Shown: positions 8,660-16,170 of the stretch, piece after piece
Layout of the letters: the number at the start of each line of letters is the position of its first letter
Position numbering within the stretch: the stretch's first letter is position 1
Source of the DNA: Bacteroidota bacterium
GTDB lineage: Bacteria; Bacteroidota; Bacteroidia; Chitinophagales; JADIYW01
NCBI GenBank assembly: GCA_028288625.1
Contig: JAQBNI010000106.1
Coordinates: forward strand, 1-35,232
Reading direction: 5' to 3'
Length of the DNA stretch: 35,232 bases
Position numbers and translations under genes: made by a program
Notes under the pieces: model-generated
What the model was told of the DNA's origin: nothing
The model's input: the letters and a program-made list of their open reading frames with translations, nothing else
Database searches by the model: none

Positions 8660-8680
8660 TTTTTAATTCATAATTAATAC
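8660..8680. repeat. Short AT-rich heptamer-like run
   Basis: Three degenerate 7-bp units of the TTnATAA type fill the gap between the glycosyltransferase stop and the transporter start at 8684. It is weaker than the other arrays and could be simple AT richness. Confidence 0.3.
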
Positions 8681-8683
8681 TCT

Positions 8684-9487
8684 ATGATCCATAACATCAT
8701 CAAGGACAAATCCACCAAGCTTTTTATTTTATTGGGCGGATTTTTTATTGCCAATGCATTTATTGCGGAGGTGATCGGCGTAAAAATATTTTCACTGGAA
8801 CATACTATCGGCATTCAGCCGTTTAATATTCCGCTGTTCGGTCACGAATTTTCTTTTAATCTTACTGCAGGAGTTTTGCTCTGGCCTGTTGTATTTATTA
8901 TGACGGATATTATCAACGAATATTACGGAGAGCGCGGCGTAAAATTTTTATCGTACCTGACCGCGGCATTGCTGGCTTATGCTTTCTTTATGTATTACCT
9001 GGCGATAAAACTTGTTCCTGCAGACTGGTGGTCCGGTTCAAAAATTGCACAAGGCGTTAATAATATGCAGGCGGCATATCAGCAGATCTTCGGACAAGGT
9101 ATTGCGATCATTTTGGGTTCGCTGATCGCGTTCCTGATCGGGCAAGTCGTGGATGTTGTCATCTTTCATAAAATAAAAAAAATCACGGGGGAGAAATATA
9201 TCTGGCTGCGTAGCACAGGTTCTACAATTGTTTCACAGCTCATTGACAGTTTCGTTGTGTTGTTCTTTGCTTTTTATTTATATCCGAAATATATCAGTTC
9301 TTCTAACGGACCCGCGTGGGCGTTTAGCGTCGTGATGTCTATCTGTATCGGGAATTATATTTATAAATTTTTTATGGCAGTGATATTAACGCCCGTCATT
9401 TACTGGGTGCATAACGGCATAGAAAAATATCTTGGACATGAGCTAGCATCGAATATGAAAAATGCAGCGATACATGACGAAGGGTAA
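8684..9487 (+). CDS. Queuosine precursor transporter (VUT/YhhQ family)
   Basis: A 267-residue inner-membrane protein of the VUT/YhhQ (QPTR, ECF-like) family, which imports queuine or preQ0/preQ1 for tRNA modification. About six or seven hydrophobic segments are visible. Family landmarks are the early NAFIAEVIGVKIF, then NLTAGVLLWPVVFIMTDIINEYYG (the PxxFxxTDxxxExYG signature), and LRSTGSTIVSQLIDSFVVLFFAFYL (the SxxxSQxxDS signature). The latter two are strongly diagnostic. Compared with the E. coli protein it carries a longer loop near residue 105 (VPADWWSGSKIAQGV). A queG homologue about 3 kb away, on the other strand, works in the same pathway; the two are not in one operon. I give no symbol because the naming across this family varies. 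Confidence 0.92.
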   Translation: MIHNIIKDKSTKLFILLGGFFIANAFIAEVIGVKIFSLEHTIGIQPFNIPLFGHEFSFNLTAGVLLWPVVFIMTDIINEYYGERGVKFLSYLTAALLAYAFFMYYLAIKLVPADWWSGSKIAQGVNNMQAAYQQIFGQGIAIILGSLIAFLIGQVVDVVIFHKIKKITGEKYIWLRSTGSTIVSQLIDSFVVLFFAFYLYPKYISSSNGPAWAFSVVMSICIGNYIYKFFMAVILTPVIYWVHNGIEKYLGHELASNMKNAAIHDEG

Positions 9488-9493
9488 TTAAAG

Positions 9494-9535
9494 AAATTAC
9501 GAATTAGGAATTATGAATTACGATTTGAGAATTAA
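9494..9535. repeat. Heptamer tandem array, unit GAATTAC
   Basis: Five 7-bp units of consensus GAATTAC (9501-9535), with one degenerate unit before them, occupy nearly the whole gap between the transporter and the DUF1801 gene and end exactly at the start codon at 9536. Confidence 0.75.
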
Positions 9536-9919
9536 ATGAGCGGGTATAAATTTCAGTCTATAGTTGAGTTATTGGAATCACTTCCTGAAGAAGAAAGAAT
9601 TATTGTTGATGTGCTGCGTCAAATTGTTTTAGAACATCTTCCTGCCACTGCTAAAGAAAAATTATCTTATAACGTACCGTTTTATAAAGGAAAGAAAGGC
9701 ATTTGCATTATCTATCCGGCTTCCGTTCACAGAGCCGGATTTAAAGAAGGTGTGCTGCTGGGTTTCTGGCATGGAAATAAATTAAAAGATGAAGACCGCT
9801 ATTTAAAACATGGTACAAACAAACAAGTCTTTTATAAAATTTACAAATCTGTTGATGAAATAAATGAACGCGCAATTGTGAAGCTATTGAAAGAAGCTGC
9901 AGAATTGGATCAGCGTTGA
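9536..9919 (+). CDS. DUF1801 domain-containing protein
   Basis: A 127-residue cytoplasmic protein of the DUF1801 (YdhG-like) family. The features are a helical N-terminus with LPEEERIIVDVLRQIVLEHLP, the ATAKEKLSYNVPFYKGKKGICIIYPA core in which a charged helix leads into a strand pair, and the C-terminal block HGTNKQVFYKIYKSVDEI. The fold is shared with small iron-chaperone-like and frataxin-like DUF1801 proteins, but no function is established for this subgroup. Its start codon abuts a heptamer array, so the translation initiation region is made of repeat sequence. It converges on the cation-efflux gene with only four bases between the two stop codons and no terminator. Confidence 0.85.
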   Translation: MSGYKFQSIVELLESLPEEERIIVDVLRQIVLEHLPATAKEKLSYNVPFYKGKKGICIIYPASVHRAGFKEGVLLGFWHGNKLKDEDRYLKHGTNKQVFYKIYKSVDEINERAIVKLLKEAAELDQR

Positions 9920-9923
9920 AGCC

Positions 9924-10829
9924 TTATTTACCTGAAGGCTGCACATAAACAAACTCGATCAATTTAAATTGTTCCTTGATGCTTTTGCGAATGCGTTCAA
10001 TGGAATCCGTAATTTCTGTGGTGTGAAGATCTGTTTTAAAAGAGATGATCATCATCAGTACAATTTCATCAGGCGATTCATAGGTTGATAAAATATTTCT
10101 GACTTTAATCACCGCCGGATCACTTTCGGCGAGTGATGTTATTTTCTTTTGCGTTTCCGGGGCAACTCCTTCGCCCATTAGCAAACTACGGCTTTCTCTT
10201 GCCAGCACGATCGAAACTAAAACCAGTAGTAATCCCACCAAAATAGAAGCAACGCCATCAAGTACAGGAAGACGAAATGCATGGCTGCAGACCATCAATA
10301 TAAACACGATCACCAAACCGACAACAGCTGCGCCATTTTCAAACAATACCAAAAAATCAGACGGGTCCTTGCTTTTTACAAATGCTTTCCAGAATGACAT
10401 CTCTCCGCGTGTTTTATTAAATTGTTTCAGTGCAATAACCAATGATATGCCATCAAAAATAAAGGAGAAACCGAGCACTATATAATTCCATTTTGCATCT
10501 CCTAATTCAGCGCCATACGCGATGTGTGTCACGCCCTGGAAGATCGATAAACCGCCGCCTAAGCCAAAAATGAGAATAGAAACAATGAATGACCAGAAGT
10601 ATAACTCTTTTCCATACCCAAAGGGTCTGAGTTTGTCGGGCGGCTTTTCGCTTTTTTTAATGCCGTATAATAATAATAACTGGGTTACTGTATCTACTAC
10701 AGAGTGAATGCCTTCGGAGATCATTGCAGAACTATTGCTATATGCCCCGGCGATAAATTTTGTAGCTGCTATTAGCAAATCCGCGATCAATGCACTGTAA
10801 ATAGCCGGAAGATTTTTTGTTCTGTTCAT
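9924..10829 (-). CDS. Cation diffusion facilitator family transporter
   Basis: A 301-residue inner-membrane divalent-cation/proton antiporter (CDF family), likely exporting Zn or a related metal. The N-terminal membrane domain has the signature region SNSSAMISEGIHSVVDTVTQ, including the H-x-x-x-D pair in the second membrane segment. Further helices follow (YFWSFIVSILIFGLGGG, YIVLGFSFIFDGISLVIAL, and two more). The C-terminal 80 residues form the cytoplasmic ferredoxin-like domain (about residues 215-301). The loop GIKKSEKPPDKLRPFGYGKELYFW is the RPFGYGKExYFW form seen in the ZnT9-like subgroup, whose second metal-site residues differ from those of YiiP. The longer frame begins with TTG at 10844; ATG at 10829 is preferred. 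Confidence 0.92.
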   Translation of the reverse strand: MNRTKNLPAIYSALIADLLIAATKFIAGAYSNSSAMISEGIHSVVDTVTQLLLLYGIKKSEKPPDKLRPFGYGKELYFWSFIVSILIFGLGGGLSIFQGVTHIAYGAELGDAKWNYIVLGFSFIFDGISLVIALKQFNKTRGEMSFWKAFVKSKDPSDFLVLFENGAAVVGLVIVFILMVCSHAFRLPVLDGVASILVGLLLVLVSIVLARESRSLLMGEGVAPETQKKITSLAESDPAVIKVRNILSTYESPDEIVLMMIISFKTDLHTTEITDSIERIRKSIKEQFKLIEFVYVQPSGK

Positions 10830-10976
10830 TTGGTTAATATGCAACGTAGATCTTAAGAGAATGTTTATGAGGATAAACCATCAGATAGAATGGGGATCGT
10901 ATAAAATATTTGGGAAATGGTATAATGCAGGATAACAGATTTTATGAAATATTTACAGTAATAAAAAATATAGATT

Positions 10977-11141
10977 ATGGCAAATACAAAACGATCAGCT
11001 GACGACAGTGGATCAGCAAAAAATAAAAACGCAGTTAATCAGGGCGATAAAAAAGTAAAGATCACGCATAAAGGAAATGATAAGGATACCGGAAAGGGAA
11101 GAGGATTTGGAAAATCTGATGATAAGTCGCCGATAAGATAA
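10977..11141 (+). CDS. Small basic hydrophilic protein (54 aa, hypothetical)
   Basis: An ATG-initiated 54-codon frame within the only gap of more than 300 bp in the window (10830-11161). The product is rich in Lys, Asp, Gly, Asn and Ser, with no hydrophobic segment and no cysteine; it begins MANTKRSADDSGS and ends with a GKGRGFGKSDDKSPIR tail. The composition resembles small intrinsically disordered, nucleic-acid-binding or stress-related proteins, but I recognise no family. The upstream 130 bases hold no other open frame or clear promoter box that I can support. It is separated by 20 bp from the convergent endonuclease-family gene. The call rests on composition and the clean start and stop alone. 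Confidence 0.45.
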   Translation: MANTKRSADDSGSAKNKNAVNQGDKKVKITHKGNDKDTGKGRGFGKSDDKSPIR

Positions 11142-11161
11142 GTACGTACCATTACAATGGT

Positions 11162-11830
11162 TTATTGCGCTTCAGATAATTGTACACAGATTCCTATGTG
11201 ATCGCTTAATTTCTTATCCTCATTCCAGGTTTCGATTTTTACAGTTTTATTTTTTATAAAATCATTGCTTAAAATAATATGATCAACATTGTCCGTTATT
11301 TTTTCTGTTACATTCGTCAAATTATATTTTTTGAAAACTTCATTCAACGTTTGCCGGGCTTTATGACTTGGATAAGGATAACCGGTGAAAGCAACATTAA
11401 AATCTCCGGCGATACAGATCTGTTTATTTGTAAACAGTTTTTCAAAGTCCTGAAGGTTCTGATTCAGATCAGTTTGAAAACGCTGCCCTCGACCTCCGAA
11501 CACACCAATGATTGTTCCATAAACAGTAATTATTCCAAATGGAGTTTCAATATCTGTACACACACTCGTAAAGCCATCCGTCGTTTTATATTGAATCCCT
11601 GTTTTGTATTTTGTAAAGATGGATGTTCGGTTTTCTCCCGCTTTATATTTTATTCCATCATAGACAGGAGGTAAAATTTCAGTAGAGACACAAGTATAAT
11701 TATCCGGATAAATGATGGAATTTGTTTCAGTCAAAGTTAAAATATCCGGATTCACTTCTGATATCTTATCAATGATTGGGTGATTTTTATTTTTCACTAA
11801 TCGCTCTAAATTCCAAGCCGCAATTTTCAT
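11162..11830 (-). CDS. Endonuclease/exonuclease/phosphatase-family protein
   Basis: A 222-residue protein of the EEP superfamily (DNase I/exonuclease III/inositol phosphatase fold). The motifs appear in order: MKIAAWNLERL at the N-terminus (the asparagine metal/substrate motif), ILTLTETN (catalytic glutamate, about residues 50-57), GDFNVAF (the GDFN motif, about 142-148) and DHIILSND followed by LSDHIGICVQL (the C-terminal SDH motif, about 208-211). All canonical catalytic residues are therefore present, which supports a metal-dependent phosphodiesterase, but DNA, RNA and lipid-phosphate substrates are all possible. There is no signal peptide. It begins one base after the queG stop codon and is very likely co-transcribed with it; that pairing suggests no obvious shared pathway. 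Confidence 0.88.
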   Translation of the reverse strand: MKIAAWNLERLVKNKNHPIIDKISEVNPDILTLTETNSIIYPDNYTCVSTEILPPVYDGIKYKAGENRTSIFTKYKTGIQYKTTDGFTSVCTDIETPFGIITVYGTIIGVFGGRGQRFQTDLNQNLQDFEKLFTNKQICIAGDFNVAFTGYPYPSHKARQTLNEVFKKYNLTNVTEKITDNVDHIILSNDFIKNKTVKIETWNEDKKLSDHIGICVQLSEAQ

Positions 11831-11831
11831 A

Positions 11832-12809
11832 TCATTTTTCTAAGAATAAAATATTTCTTTTCAGTCCTTCAAACTTCGTTCGCTGGACTGGAGATCTTTT
11901 AAACAGGTCATTAAATATTTCTTCCGTAATTTCTTTCCATTCCTTTCTACTCATCGATAACAGTTTTTCATTCGGTTCAAATTTCGGCTCATTGTGCTGC
12001 TTCGAAAACCTGTTCCATGGACAAATATCCTGACAGATATCACAGCCGAACATCCAGTCATCAAATTTATTTTTATAATCCGCGGGGATCTGGTCTTTTA
12101 ATTCAATTGTAAAATAGGAAATACACTTGCTGCCATCAACCACTTTATTTTCTACAATGGCATCGGTCGGACAAGCATCTATGCATGCCGTGCATGTACC
12201 GCAATGATCCGTTTTAACCGGTGAATCATAATCAAGTTCCAGGTCTAAAATTATTTCTGCAAGAAAGAAAAATGATCCCTGATTTTTATTGATGAGCAGC
12301 GAATGTTTTCCGATCCACCCAATGCCGCTTCGCGCCGCCCACGCACGCTCCAGTACAGGAGCAGAGTCTACAAAAACTCTTCCGTGTATTTCACCAAACT
12401 CTTCCTTCCATCTTTCCATTAAAATTTTCAGCTTCTCTTTCACCACAAAATGATAATCTTCGCCGTAAGCATATTTTGAAATTTTAAGAGTTGTTTCAGG
12501 TAATTGCATCCCCCTCGATCCCACTTGATAAGGGGGAGGCTGTAGTTCTTTTTGTTTCGTTGTAAAATAATTATACGTCAACGAAATAACAGATTTTGCA
12601 CCGGGCACTAACTTCCGCGGATCAAGGCGCATATCTAAATTATTCTCCATATAATGCATCTCTCCCTGATAACCACGCTTCAGCCATTCATCCAGTTTAA
12701 CTGCTTCGTCTTCCAAAAATTCAGCTTTAGCAATTCCAACATGAGAAAATCCAAGCTCTCCTGCCCATAGCCTGATCTTTTCAGAAATATTTGGATTAGA
12801 TTTTGTCAC
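11832..12809 (-). CDS. queG: Epoxyqueuosine reductase QueG (cobalamin- and 4Fe-4S-dependent)
   Basis: Catalyses the last step of queuosine synthesis, reducing epoxyqueuosine to queuosine in tRNA. The 325-residue protein has the DUF1730 N-terminal half, including [14 protein letters not shown], the KYAYGEDYH motif (about residues 112-120) and [23 protein letters not shown], where the aspartate of VDSAPV corresponds to the catalytic acid. Two 4Fe-4S cysteine sets follow: [12 protein letters not shown] and [11 protein letters not shown]. The start is GTG at 12809, beginning MTKSNPN. Residues 91-100 ([10 protein letters not shown]), just before the conserved KISKYAYG block, look like an extra loop compared with the family and are encoded by a GC-rich palindrome at 12510-12536. 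The endonuclease-family gene follows after one base; a lipoprotein gene diverges 42 bp away. Confidence 0.95.
   Translation of the reverse strand: MTKSNPNISEKIRLWAGELGFSHVGIAKAEFLEDEAVKLDEWLKRGYQGEMHYMENNLDMRLDPRKLVPGAKSVISLTYNYFTTKQKELQPPPYQVGSRGMQLPETTLKISKYAYGEDYHFVVKEKLKILMERWKEEFGEIHGRVFVDSAPVLERAWAARSGIGWIGKHSLLINKNQGSFFFLAEIILDLELDYDSPVKTDHCGTCTACIDACPTDAIVENKVVDGSKCISYFTIELKDQIPADYKNKFDDWMFGCDICQDICPWNRFSKQHNEPKFEPNEKLLSMSRKEWKEITEEIFNDLFKRSPVQRTKFEGLKRNILFLEK
12510..12536. repeat. GC-rich imperfect palindrome inside queG
   Basis: The arm CCCCCT (12510-12515) pairs with AGGGGG (12531-12536); an inner ATC/GAT pair closes a six-base loop, with a small asymmetric bulge between the two stems. 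It stands out in AT-rich sequence and lies in frame, encoding residues 91-100 of QueG, in a segment absent from what I know of the family. Confidence 0.55.
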
Positions 12810-12851
12810 CTTTGAAAAATAACATTAAATTGGGATATTAAAAATTGAATT

Positions 12852-13670
12852 ATGAAAAACAACTTACTTCTTTTGATCGTCTTTATTTCTATTCTTTCTG
12901 TATTATCCTGCAAGAAGAGTTCAAATTCAAACACTACAACGCCAATAAATAAGCCGCGTTTCTTTGAAAATAACGGGGGAGGAATATCTGTTGTGGATAC
13001 ACGTGATATCAAGAATGTAAAAAGATATCAGTATAATTGGAATTCAGTTACAAGCAAATACGAATATAACAGCACAGATGATACTACTACCCAGCCGAAA
13101 CTTAAACTATGGCCCAGCAATGTGGTTGACCCGGTAGGCACAGGATATAGCTATCATTTTTTAAACAGGATCAACGGCACAAATACTTATACGATAGATT
13201 ATGGCAGCCCAACGCTTATCACAAGTACATTGCTTACAGATTATCCTTATTTGTTTTCAAATTGGCAAGCGCCAAATAAAATTGAAGGCTATGCAAATGT
13301 TTATGAAGTTTATGGTGTAGCCGGCGGATCATCGTATTTTTTCTTCGATCTTGATGCAGGCACCTATACGCTTACAAGAAATGATGGCATTGTGTCTGTC
13401 GATGAAACGATCGCAAGCCTTGTAACGGTTCCTAATGGCACGCTTACGTCTACTTCTGTAGATTTCCGTAAAGCGGATGCAGTGGCGTTTGATTACGATA
13501 GAACTTCCGTATCGAGTAACCTGAATAATATTTATTTCATCGATTATGATGCCATGAAATACGTACAGATCAGCAGGAGGGATGATCTTCCGGATGCTAT
13601 TGGTAGAAATACTTTGGTTACACCCAATTGGGTTCCGCTTACAAACCTGATCAGCGGCTGGAAATTCTAA
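12852..13670 (+). CDS. Hypothetical lipoprotein
   Basis: A 272-residue protein that I do not recognise. Residues 1-20 form a lipoprotein signal peptide ending in the lipobox VLSC, with C20 as the lipidated residue, followed by KK and an Asn/Thr/Ser-rich linker; the acylated protein would sit in the outer or inner membrane facing the periplasm or the surface. The rest is rich in Tyr, Asn, Asp and Thr with alternating short hydrophobic stretches, suggesting a beta-rich fold, including GGSSYFFFDLDAGTYTLTRNDG and the end NTLVTPNWVPLTNLISGWKF. The linker contains a second GC-rich imperfect palindrome (12954-12982). Its stop codon directly abuts that of the convergent MDR gene. It is divergent from queG. 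Confidence 0.75.
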   Translation: MKNNLLLLIVFISILSVLSCKKSSNSNTTTPINKPRFFENNGGGISVVDTRDIKNVKRYQYNWNSVTSKYEYNSTDDTTTQPKLKLWPSNVVDPVGTGYSYHFLNRINGTNTYTIDYGSPTLITSTLLTDYPYLFSNWQAPNKIEGYANVYEVYGVAGGSSYFFFDLDAGTYTLTRNDGIVSVDETIASLVTVPNGTLTSTSVDFRKADAVAFDYDRTSVSSNLNNIYFIDYDAMKYVQISRRDDLPDAIGRNTLVTPNWVPLTNLISGWKF

Positions 13671-14675
13671 TTACCAGGTGATACCGATCTTTCCCATTGT
13701 TTTACGCTTTTCCATGTCTTCGTGCGCCTGGTAAATATCTTTTGCGGCATACATGTTGCCGACATGCGGATCAATTTTTCCTTCATCCAATAAAGTGATC
13801 ACACTTTCCATGCAGTATTTTAAAGTATCCGGTTTATAATCGGCAATGCGGAGCATATTCACGCCGATCATCGCTCGACTTTCCATAATAAATTGCGCAG
13901 GATGGTAGATGCCGAATTGCGCGCCCATTTTTGCTTTTGTGAAAATATTTGTTGCATCCGTCATTGCGGCAGCGCCATATCCGACAAGCCTTCCGCCGCG
14001 GTTCAGCAGCTTGTAACTCTTCCTGAAATTTGCTGCCCCGAGACTGTCAAAAGCTACATCGATGGGCTCCTTGATCACTTCTGAAAAATCTTCTTTCGTA
14101 TAATTGATGGGGAAGTCAACACCTTGCTTGCGCAAATATTCCAGCTTGCTTTCGCTGCCTGCTGTGCCGTAAATTTTTGCATGCTTGAGTTTGCATAATT
14201 GAATTAATGCCGTTCCAACTCCGCCTGCTGCTGCATGTATAAGCACGGTTTCATGCGGCAGTACATTTGTTGCCACTGAACACGCATAGAAAGCCGTGCT
14301 GTATTGTGTGGCGAGCGCCAACGCTTTTCCAACGTCCATGGTTTCGCTTATTTTTGCAACGGCGCTTTCCTGCTGCGTTACATACTGACTGTATCCGCCG
14401 AACCTGGTGAATGCTAAAACGCGGTCGCCTTTTTTAAGCGTGGTTACATTTTTGCCCACTTTTTCAACCCTGCCTACTGCTTCATAGCCAATAATTGTTG
14501 GCAATGGCGGACAATCCTGGTAGTTGCCCATTCTTGCCACCACATCGGCAAAATTAATTCCGGATGCTTCGACAATAACGCCTACTTCATCATCCTTGGG
14601 TTCAGTCATTTGTATATCCCTGAATTCAAAAGCAACTTTAGGGGTTCCGTTCTTTACTAAATAAATAGCTTGCAT
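13671..14675 (-). CDS. Zinc-independent MDR quinone-oxidoreductase-like dehydrogenase (VAT-1-like)
   Basis: A 334-residue cytoplasmic medium-chain dehydrogenase/reductase of the quinone oxidoreductase group. The GroES-like N-terminal domain has EVGVIVEASGINFADVVARMGNY and the PTIIGYEAVGRVEKVGKNVTTLKKGDRV block. The NADPH-binding Rossmann fold starts with VLIHAAAGGVGTALIQLCK (about residues 143-162). The zinc ligands of true alcohol dehydrogenases are absent, and the C-terminus ends IYQAHEDMEKRKTMGKIGITW, as in VAT-1-like proteins. The substrate is probably a quinone or activated alkene, which is inference. The gene converges on the lipoprotein gene with no bases between the stop codons, and lies downstream of the aspartyl protease gene, separated by an inverted pair of heptamer arrays. 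Confidence 0.9.
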   Translation of the reverse strand: MQAIYLVKNGTPKVAFEFRDIQMTEPKDDEVGVIVEASGINFADVVARMGNYQDCPPLPTIIGYEAVGRVEKVGKNVTTLKKGDRVLAFTRFGGYSQYVTQQESAVAKISETMDVGKALALATQYSTAFYACSVATNVLPHETVLIHAAAGGVGTALIQLCKLKHAKIYGTAGSESKLEYLRKQGVDFPINYTKEDFSEVIKEPIDVAFDSLGAANFRKSYKLLNRGGRLVGYGAAAMTDATNIFTKAKMGAQFGIYHPAQFIMESRAMIGVNMLRIADYKPDTLKYCMESVITLLDEGKIDPHVGNMYAAKDIYQAHEDMEKRKTMGKIGITW

Positions 14676-14679
14676 TGGT

Positions 14680-14797
14680 AATGTTTAATGTTGAATGATT
14701 AATGTTTAAAAACTAAATTTAATTTGATTCTTTTTTATTGGACATGGATTATTGACAATTAATCTTATAATCATTCAACGTTCATCATCCAACATTA
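14680..14797. repeat. Opposed heptamer arrays (inverted arms), unit AATGTTT-type
   Basis: Four 7-bp units of the AATGTTT type (14680-14707) face four units of the complementary type (14770-14797) across the gap between the MDR and aspartyl protease genes. GTTGAATGATTA at 14690-14701 is perfectly complementary to TAATCATTCAAC at 14768-14779, with 66 bases between them. The right array includes the protease stop codon. Confidence 0.72.
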
Positions 14798-16027
14798 TAT
14801 TATACTTACTAATTTATAAGAAATTTTTGATATAACATTATTACGCCTGTAGTGCAGCGTGATTTTCCTGCCGATGCGCTTGTTTAATAAAGTTAAAGCA
14901 TCTTCCAGCTTTAAGCCGTCACAACTGTAATAATCGATTTTAATAATTTCATCCCCTTTCTGCAAACCTGCCAGCAGCGGTGGCGAATTTCCAGCAATAC
15001 TTTTTACAATAAATCCGCCATTTTTTGATTTATTTTCAAGTAAAATAATATTCGAAATATTGAAATAAAACGGATCTTTTATAGTAGAGTTGGGTCTGAA
15101 ATAAATTGCTTTTTCAGGATATGCAAAATAAAGATCCAGCCTGTTCATAATATCATTCCCGATATTTCCATCGAGTGTGTTTTCGTTGAGATCCCTGAAA
15201 GATATGGGAGTTTCATTGAATACGGTTACAACACTGTCAAACTTTAAGGTGTCAATAAATATTCTTTTTATCCTGCAAACCCTTGAATAGATTGGTCCTG
15301 ACAATCCTTCACCGATCTCCGCATCAATAAAATGATCGATGTGCAGATCTGCAGGATCTTTATTTTTTATGATCACGGGAACATTGGACCCGGTATCCAG
15401 CAGCAATTCAGAAAGGAACAGTTCTTTTTTGTTGTTCATCACCATGCACGACAAATATCCCTTACTCTTTCGGATATCAACTGCCATCTTCTGGAAACTC
15501 GCATTTAATTTTTTTTCCGGCTTTTTTGAATATAATTCGATCAGTCTTTTTTTATAGCTGATATGGACGTAATACTTTTCAAAGATCTCCGCTCCGAAAA
15601 TTCCATCTACATCCGTGCCGAGATAATTTTCGATGGATAAAGAATCCTTGCTTAAAATAAAGATTGGAATATGTTCGCCTTTCAATTCTCCAACCTGTAA
15701 TGTTCCATTGTCGATCTTCATCGTTTCGACAGAATCTTTAAAGCCTAAACCTGAGAAATAAACTTTTTGCTTGTAAGGAATATCAAATGAATCCAGCCAC
15801 TTCGGATGAATAATAATAGTGCTTTTACAACCGGAGTCAAAAATGAATTTCAGGGTTTTTGTTTTATTTACTTTCACATCCACAACAAGGATATTATTGA
15901 ATAAACGGAAAGGGAAGGTGATCTTGGTTTTTTTGGAATCGAAATAATAAAATTTGGTTTCTGCCCTTAATAAAAAAAACACAATAGAAAAAATACACAC
16001 CAAAAGAATTTTCCAATTACAGCGCAC
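14795..16027 (-). CDS. Membrane-anchored or secreted retropepsin-like aspartyl protease with PDZ domain
   Basis: A 410-residue protein with an N-terminal hydrophobic segment (residues 6-21, signal peptide or anchor). Two retroviral-type aspartyl protease lobes follow: FIFDSGCKSTII (catalytic D64-S-G) with the later DGIFGAEIF, and LLLDTGSNVPVII (D211-T-G) with GNIGNDIM. A PDZ domain occupies about residues 325-405, with NSPPLLAGLQKGDEIIKIDY as its core. This is the DUF/aspartyl-protease-plus-PDZ architecture found in many Bacteroidota. The first lobe has DSG rather than DTG, also an active form in pepsin-like enzymes. The only plausible start is GTG at 16027, as the next in-frame ATG is about 100 codons on. 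It lies upstream of the MDR gene on the same strand. Substrate unknown. Confidence 0.85.
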   Translation of the reverse strand: MRCNWKILLVCIFSIVFFLLRAETKFYYFDSKKTKITFPFRLFNNILVVDVKVNKTKTLKFIFDSGCKSTIIIHPKWLDSFDIPYKQKVYFSGLGFKDSVETMKIDNGTLQVGELKGEHIPIFILSKDSLSIENYLGTDVDGIFGAEIFEKYYVHISYKKRLIELYSKKPEKKLNASFQKMAVDIRKSKGYLSCMVMNNKKELFLSELLLDTGSNVPVIIKNKDPADLHIDHFIDAEIGEGLSGPIYSRVCRIKRIFIDTLKFDSVVTVFNETPISFRDLNENTLDGNIGNDIMNRLDLYFAYPEKAIYFRPNSTIKDPFYFNISNIILLENKSKNGGFIVKSIAGNSPPLLAGLQKGDEIIKIDYYSCDGLKLEDALTLLNKRIGRKITLHYRRNNVISKISYKLVSII

Positions 16028-16158
16028 TGACTAAATTTAAAAGAATTTTATCTATAAATAATACTTTTCATATTACCCTTGATTTGCAATGTATAAATAT
16101 TCACATTTTATTGATAGACAACGACTGCTCGCTTCATCATAAATTTAACTGCTTCCCG

Positions 16159-16166
16159 TACATTTG
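16159..16166 (+). promoter_or_regulatory. -7 box directly before the ABC-F start codon
   Basis: TACATTTG, a perfect TAnnTTTG match, is followed by four bases and then the ATG at 16171. If used, the transcript would start at or within a base or two of the start codon. No clear -33 TTG is visible at the usual distance. Confidence 0.45.
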
Positions 16167-16170
16167 CACC

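Noticed and set aside
12806-13012. Minus-strand frame opposite the lipoprotein start
   Set aside because: It contains no family similarity and overlaps the better-supported signal peptide and lipobox.
16084-16170. Longer ABC-F start
   Set aside because: The extra 29 residues do not fit the family and would span the -7 box that precedes ATG 16171.
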